Positions 59,933 to 64,000 of a stretch of 64,000 nt of DNA are shown piece after piece; position 1 is the stretch's first letter; each line of letters starts with the position of its first letter. Position numbers and translations under genes: made by a program. The notes beneath the pieces were generated by a model, which was given only the letters and a program-made list of their open reading frames with translations, made no database searches and was not told the DNA's origin. The stretch covers positions 56,537-120,536 of the forward strand of contig NW_007360617.1 in NCBI RefSeq assembly GCF_000192795.1. The letters are read 5' to 3'. Source of the stretch: Vavraia culicis subsp. floridensis. Lineage: Eukaryota > Microsporidia > Pleistophoridae.

Positions 59933-62468
59933 ACTTTAATTTAAGTATGAGTGTTTACATAGAACTTTGTTAAATTGCATGTTTTAGGGACCTTAATGGA
60001 TGAATTGGCGGTATTCTATTGCATTTTTTGCCGTATTTAAGGTTATTTTTCAATCTTTGCGATTGCTACTCTATGAGTCCTGTAGGAGTTCAAAATATTT
60101 CAATATTAGTACCAGCTAAGCTATGTTTGTTAATAAATGGGATAAAAGTTCGTCTAAGTGGTCATCGAACTCTATTTGTTCACCCTACTTTCAAACTTTT
60201 GTATGTGCATTTATGACGAGATCAAAACTAATTTTGAATAAAAATCACGTCTACCGTGCGTAAGAAATGGATGAAAAGATTTTTTATGGTCTATCACTGG
60301 ATAAACACGAAAAAACAAAATTACAAATAAATTTTAACACGTGAAAGCATTTGACGGAAGAGCAACATACAAAAATACGGAATATATAATGTTAATGGCT
60401 GGTGCATGTGCTGGGCATAGTACATTCCCACAACAACCGCATCAGGAGCATAACCATTATTGGCACCATACACAACGATCTTATACTCCAGCACCATATG
60501 CTTTTAGATCGATAACAGGATCTACAATACTATTTATCTATTATTACGCACTTAACACATTCATTTAGAACAAATCATGAGCTTTCATTTTCTTGTCTAG
60601 GTGTATTCAATCAGGGATCTAAATTCGACTTGATTCGTTCTTAAAAATTACTCCCTTCAGCATTTACCAAACTCGGACCATTCCTACTACGGCTATGAAA
60701 TAATTATTTTTATCGACTGCTTTTATGGTATCGTACTTAAATACCGATATGCTGGCAGCAGAACTTGCGGTCTCATGCTGTCATTAACTCATAGTTATCA
60801 CCGAGCTTTTAGACCCCATTTTTTCTGTTAACTGGCGTTGAAAGGTGCTCATAACTTAAAATTGTCGTAAACATCTAGCAAATCGTTTTTTAGCCGAAAA
60901 AACAATTCTCTACCACGAGAAAAAGAATTAACATAATTATTCAATTTTTTGTTTGTTGTAGCTCGATTAATTGATAAATAAATTTCTGATCTCCCATGAT
61001 TAAGTTTCATACGCGCAATAGTTCTTTATGCAACCACATATTCTACGTTATGTGAACGTTCTTATCGCCCGGTATATACTAACACGTATTAATTACTATT
61101 TTTTCTTCATTTTTTTCTAATTTATTTTTTGGATACTCCTAAAGTGGAAATAACCTTCTTGCATGTCCTGTTGTATGACACCGGTAAATTGGTCAACTAC
61201 ACCTTCTAACTGCTGTTGCCGTGATGTGCGGAAATGTATTTGATTTAATAGCCATTTTTGCTGGTCATGTTTTCAATTTTGAAACTTTCCTGAAAGAGGA
61301 CTAATTGTCTGATTTTTTAATTTAATGTCATGAACGGATGAGACGAAAGAACAATAAAGCATAAAAATTGCCACACTAAAATGGAGGATCAGTGAGTGCG
61401 TTCATCGTCGGATAACCAACATAAAACTATTTTTGAAATTGAGTTATTAATAAAAATGTTTGGATATGTATTGATGGATTGGTCGCACGTTTTGATGTCA
61501 CAATTTCATTTTTTTTGTTTCGTAGTGCTGGTGCTGATCACAAACTAAATCTTCGTATGGCATATTTAGATAACACAAGACAAAAAATGGTGAAACAATA
61601 AAACACCACATTCTTACACACTCGATAATTCATTTCAATGGATATCTATTTTGTTCACTGTTGCACCGCCAAGCAGAGCATTCTCGATCTGATGTGCAGC
61701 GGTATAAGGATCAAGTTCGATTATTTGTTAGATTATATACAAATTTTGCAAGAACTACTGTTAATTGATGTTGTTAGTGCTACAAGTATGCAAACTCACC
61801 TCTCACACTTGGAATACCCGAGAAATAATTTAATTTGAATTTAATTACATTGTACGCTAAGAAATGCTTTGAGACGACAGACATGCCAGTACGCACCTAG
61901 CGGTTCGTTATCAACATCTGGAAATTTCAAGAATTGATATGATGAGAAGAAAGCCACCAATAGATGGTAGCTGTAATTTTTTTATCGAATGCTGCCATAC
62001 CAAGAGACATTCTCGTATGTCCCTGATACTCATATTTCTATAAACAATTCGTGTTGTACTTTACAAAATAGATCTTTGATAGGTTATATCTTATTGCTAA
62101 AACAAATAGATGTCCTTGTTATACTTGCATTGTGTTCTTCGTTACTGTCCATTTTTGTCTACTATTTAATTCGAAGTTGGCTTCGACATTGTCATTGATT
62201 ATCTGCACTGCTAAAAATTAGGATTGATTCGTTGAGGAGAAATGCTGGTTTGAAATAAAATTGTTGTGGCAAGCACTCTGATTTGTGATAAATTCTCTCT
62301 TTTTTAATGTTTCCCAATAGAGACCTTTTCTTATTTACGGACATTTCCTGTATCGATCACATTATTTTCGTGTCTATGACCAAGCCAGCTGCACACAGCC
62401 GTGATTGAATGCTAAAATGAGTGCAAATATTATTTTCTTATCGAAAGTTAGTTATCGTATCTTCTCAA
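59933..62468. other. Longest gene-free spacer
   Basis: About 2.5 kb. Weak candidates include a 69-codon frame with one hydrophobic C-terminal span at 61989-62198 (IDVLVILALCSSLLSIFVYYL), not called. No repeat or RNA gene is seen. Confidence 0.5.
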
Positions 62469-63452
62469 ATGACTTCTATGCAGATACGAAACAAGTATAT
62501 AATAAAACGGCAACGGTACCCATCGATGGATTTCCGAGAAACGCAGGGAGCAATTAAGTTCGCGAAAACGCTTTTTGAACAGAAACTGTCGGATGTCTTA
62601 CATCTGGAGAAGGTGGTCAGCCCCATATATATAAAGGACGAGAGTTACCATGACACATTGGATGGAGCACAGCGACCCATCAAGTTCGACTTTAAAAATG
62701 GAGAACACGGTATGATACTGCATTCGCTGGCAAAATGGAAGCGTGCAATTCTATCAAAATACGGATATAAGGATGGAGAGGGCATAGTTACGGACATGCT
62801 GGCGATACGAAGAGATGAAGATATTTCGAGGTTGCATTCGTACCTGGTCGATCAATGGGATTGGGAGATGACGATCTCAAAGCAAAAGAGAGATCTTCAC
62901 TTTTTGCATGAAGTGGTCGAGAGGATATTTGGTGTGTTGAAAGAGGTTGAAAATGAGGTTAATGCGCGGTACCCGACATTATCTAAGAAGTTGCCGAGTC
63001 ATATCACGTTCATAACTACGCAAGAGCTCGAGAACCTATATCCCGAAATGACCATGGATGAGAGGGAATATGCAATTGTGAAAAAGCACAAAGCTGTTTT
63101 CATATCACAAATTGGAGGTAAGCTCATGTCTGGGAAAGTACATTCTGTGCGAGCACCAGATTACGATGATTGGATGCTAAATGGTGATATACTGGTTTAT
63201 AACGCCAAAATGGATTGTGCTGAAGAGCTTTCCTCAATGGGCATCAGGGTAGATGCAGAGAGCTTAAAGGAACAGTTAGCGAAGCGTTCTTGTGACACGA
63301 TAACCGATTATCATAGGAGGATTATGCAGGAAGAATATGTTTATTCTGTTGGTGGTGGGATAGGACAGAGCAGGGTTATACTGTTCTTATTGGAAAAGGA
63401 ACACATCGGAGATGTACAGGCAGACACTGAATTTAATAATAGTAAAAATTAA
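62469..63452 (+). CDS. asnA: Aspartate-ammonia ligase, AsnA-type asparagine synthetase
   Basis: Makes asparagine from aspartate, ammonia and ATP (giving AMP). It is the bacterial class II tRNA-synthetase-like enzyme, unrelated to the glutamine-using AsnB/ASNS. All family blocks are visible: YIIKRQRYPSMDF, HSLAKWKRAILSKYG, VDQWDWEM, FITTQELENLYP, SQIGGKLMSGKVHSVRAPDY then DDWMLNGDILVYN, ELSSMGIRVDAESLKEQL and GGGIGQSRVILFLL. Length from the ATG at 62469 is 327, like E. coli AsnA (330). The frame opens with a GTG at 62421, which a eukaryote would not use; the downstream ATG at 62478 is an alternative. AsnA is mainly bacterial, with scattered protist copies, so lateral transfer is likely. The minus-strand frame at 63433-63744 overlaps its end by 20 bases. 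Confidence 0.93.
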   Translation: MTSMQIRNKYIIKRQRYPSMDFRETQGAIKFAKTLFEQKLSDVLHLEKVVSPIYIKDESYHDTLDGAQRPIKFDFKNGEHGMILHSLAKWKRAILSKYGYKDGEGIVTDMLAIRRDEDISRLHSYLVDQWDWEMTISKQKRDLHFLHEVVERIFGVLKEVENEVNARYPTLSKKLPSHITFITTQELENLYPEMTMDEREYAIVKKHKAVFISQIGGKLMSGKVHSVRAPDYDDWMLNGDILVYNAKMDCAEELSSMGIRVDAESLKEQLAKRSCDTITDYHRRIMQEEYVYSVGGGIGQSRVILFLLEKEHIGDVQADTEFNNSKN

Positions 63453-63744
63453 TAAAATTTAATGCCCTCTCACTTATAACTCGGCTGAATGAAGCTAACG
63501 GTATATGTTTAAATTCTTTTGCATGGGTGCTGCAGAGATCATTAAGGTCCCTCCAATCAGATGGATTCATTGAACATGATTGGTACACCATAACATCTGA
63601 GAAATAGTGCTTAGGAATGATTCCATAAAATGTCTCGCGAATGTCGTGATTTGCATCATAAGGTCTTGCCTTGGTTTCCACATACCTTTCTGTTGTGCGG
63701 TGTGTGTTTACGTCATGGGTAAAGAGATTTTTCAAAAACAGCAT
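63433..63744 (-). CDS. Unrecognised ORF overlapping asnA end (weak)
   Basis: 103 codons from a genuine ATG at 63744, overlapping the AsnA 3' end by 20 bases. The sequence is mixed, with FYGIIPKHYFSDVMVYQSC and WRDLNDLCSTHAKEF stretches; no signal peptide, span or family is evident. It lies next to a diverged repeat at 63860 that also occurs at 34267, so it may be part of a decayed mobile element. It might equally be chance. I give it low confidence. Confidence 0.22.
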   Translation of the reverse strand: MLFLKNLFTHDVNTHRTTERYVETKARPYDANHDIRETFYGIIPKHYFSDVMVYQSCSMNPSDWRDLNDLCSTHAKEFKHIPLASFSRVISERALNFINFYYY

Positions 63745-63859
63745 TTTGCGCTAAATGCGAACAAAGAAGAGAACCTAGCTTCCAACGAGAACAAAGATAA
63801 TAAAACTGGGTCTAAGAATCCAAAAAAACTATTCATAGCTAAAACTAGCTACGCTGCTT

Positions 63860-63914
63860 GTTTTTCAAAAACGGGTGTCTGAATGGATTGTATACCAAAA
63901 TAGCGCTTTTGAAT
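63860..63914 (-). repeat. Dispersed repeat copy B (matches 34267-34320)
   Basis: Shares the 17-mer GTTTTTCAAAAACGGGT, then TGAATGGAT, and TTTTGAAT with the copy at 34267. On the minus strand the peptide ILVYNPFRHPFLKN resembles VLIFYPFINPFLKN at the other copy, indicating a common coding origin. Confidence 0.6.
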
Positions 63915-64000
63915 ACAACTGTAACACTAGATCATTCCTTTCTACCAACTGTTGTATAGTTTCGAAATCAATAAATATACATTCATTTCAGTAGCTCATT

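Noticed and set aside
1..64000. CRISPR array or prophage
   Set aside because: The direct repeats are adjacent without unique spacers, and no cas, integrase or capsid genes are seen; the gene content is eukaryotic.

Overview
This window looks like part of a microsporidian (fungal-relative) nuclear genome. The genes are single-exon and eukaryotic, including RPB8, exosome RRP4, SEC12, VPS45, CDC50, an LSm protein, NEDD8, ArfGAP and signal peptidase subunit 2. They are shortened compared with yeast or animal homologues, and many ATGs sit directly behind a run of C residues, a start-proximal signal described for microsporidia. Unlike the very compact Encephalitozoon genomes, 0.3-2.5 kb gaps separate most genes, with several short tandem repeats in them. 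I guess a larger-genome microsporidian, possibly near Trachipleistophora/Vavraia; the species cannot be fixed from the sequence alone.

Layout. 0-10.6 kb: a metallo-beta-lactamase-fold hydrolase cut by the left edge, an M17 leucine aminopeptidase, an ABCG half transporter, a small membrane protein and a CDC50-type flippase subunit. 11.9-18.8 kb: RPB8, a secreted ricin-B-like protein, VPS45, signal peptidase subunit 2, a small tail-anchored protein and exosome RRP4. 20.6-32.4 kb: a giant two-KH-domain protein, an ArfGAP, SEC12, an ALG7-like GlcNAc-1-P transferase and a TruA/PUS3-type pseudouridine synthase. 32.4-37.6 kb: an AT-rich, gene-poor tract with a decayed PIF1/Helitron-type helicase fragment, two unrecognised proteins and a 50-residue membrane protein. 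37.6-46.6 kb: tRNA-Leu(UAG), NEDD8, a GCN20-type ABCF ATPase, a repeat-rich secreted protein, a UPF1/IGHMBP2-like helicase with large repeat insertions, and an LSm protein. 48.7-55 kb: a cluster of secreted-looking repeat or acidic proteins. 55.9-64 kb: an FCP1/NIF-like phosphatase homologue, a second ABCG half transporter, and a bacterial-type aspartate-ammonia ligase (AsnA).

Two themes stand out. Many genes serve the secretory pathway: SEC12 (COPII), ArfGAP (COPI), VPS45 (endosomal fusion), CDC50 (lipid flipping), signal peptidase and ALG7. Four secreted proteins (starting at 13320, 41447, 48679 and 54954) share a beta-trefoil-like CL...C...QxF signature but carry unrelated tails, which makes them candidate spore-wall, polar-tube or host-facing proteins. 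The strangest nucleotide-level signal is a run of four back-to-back perfect inverted repeats inside the conserved helicase coding region at 45823-45928.
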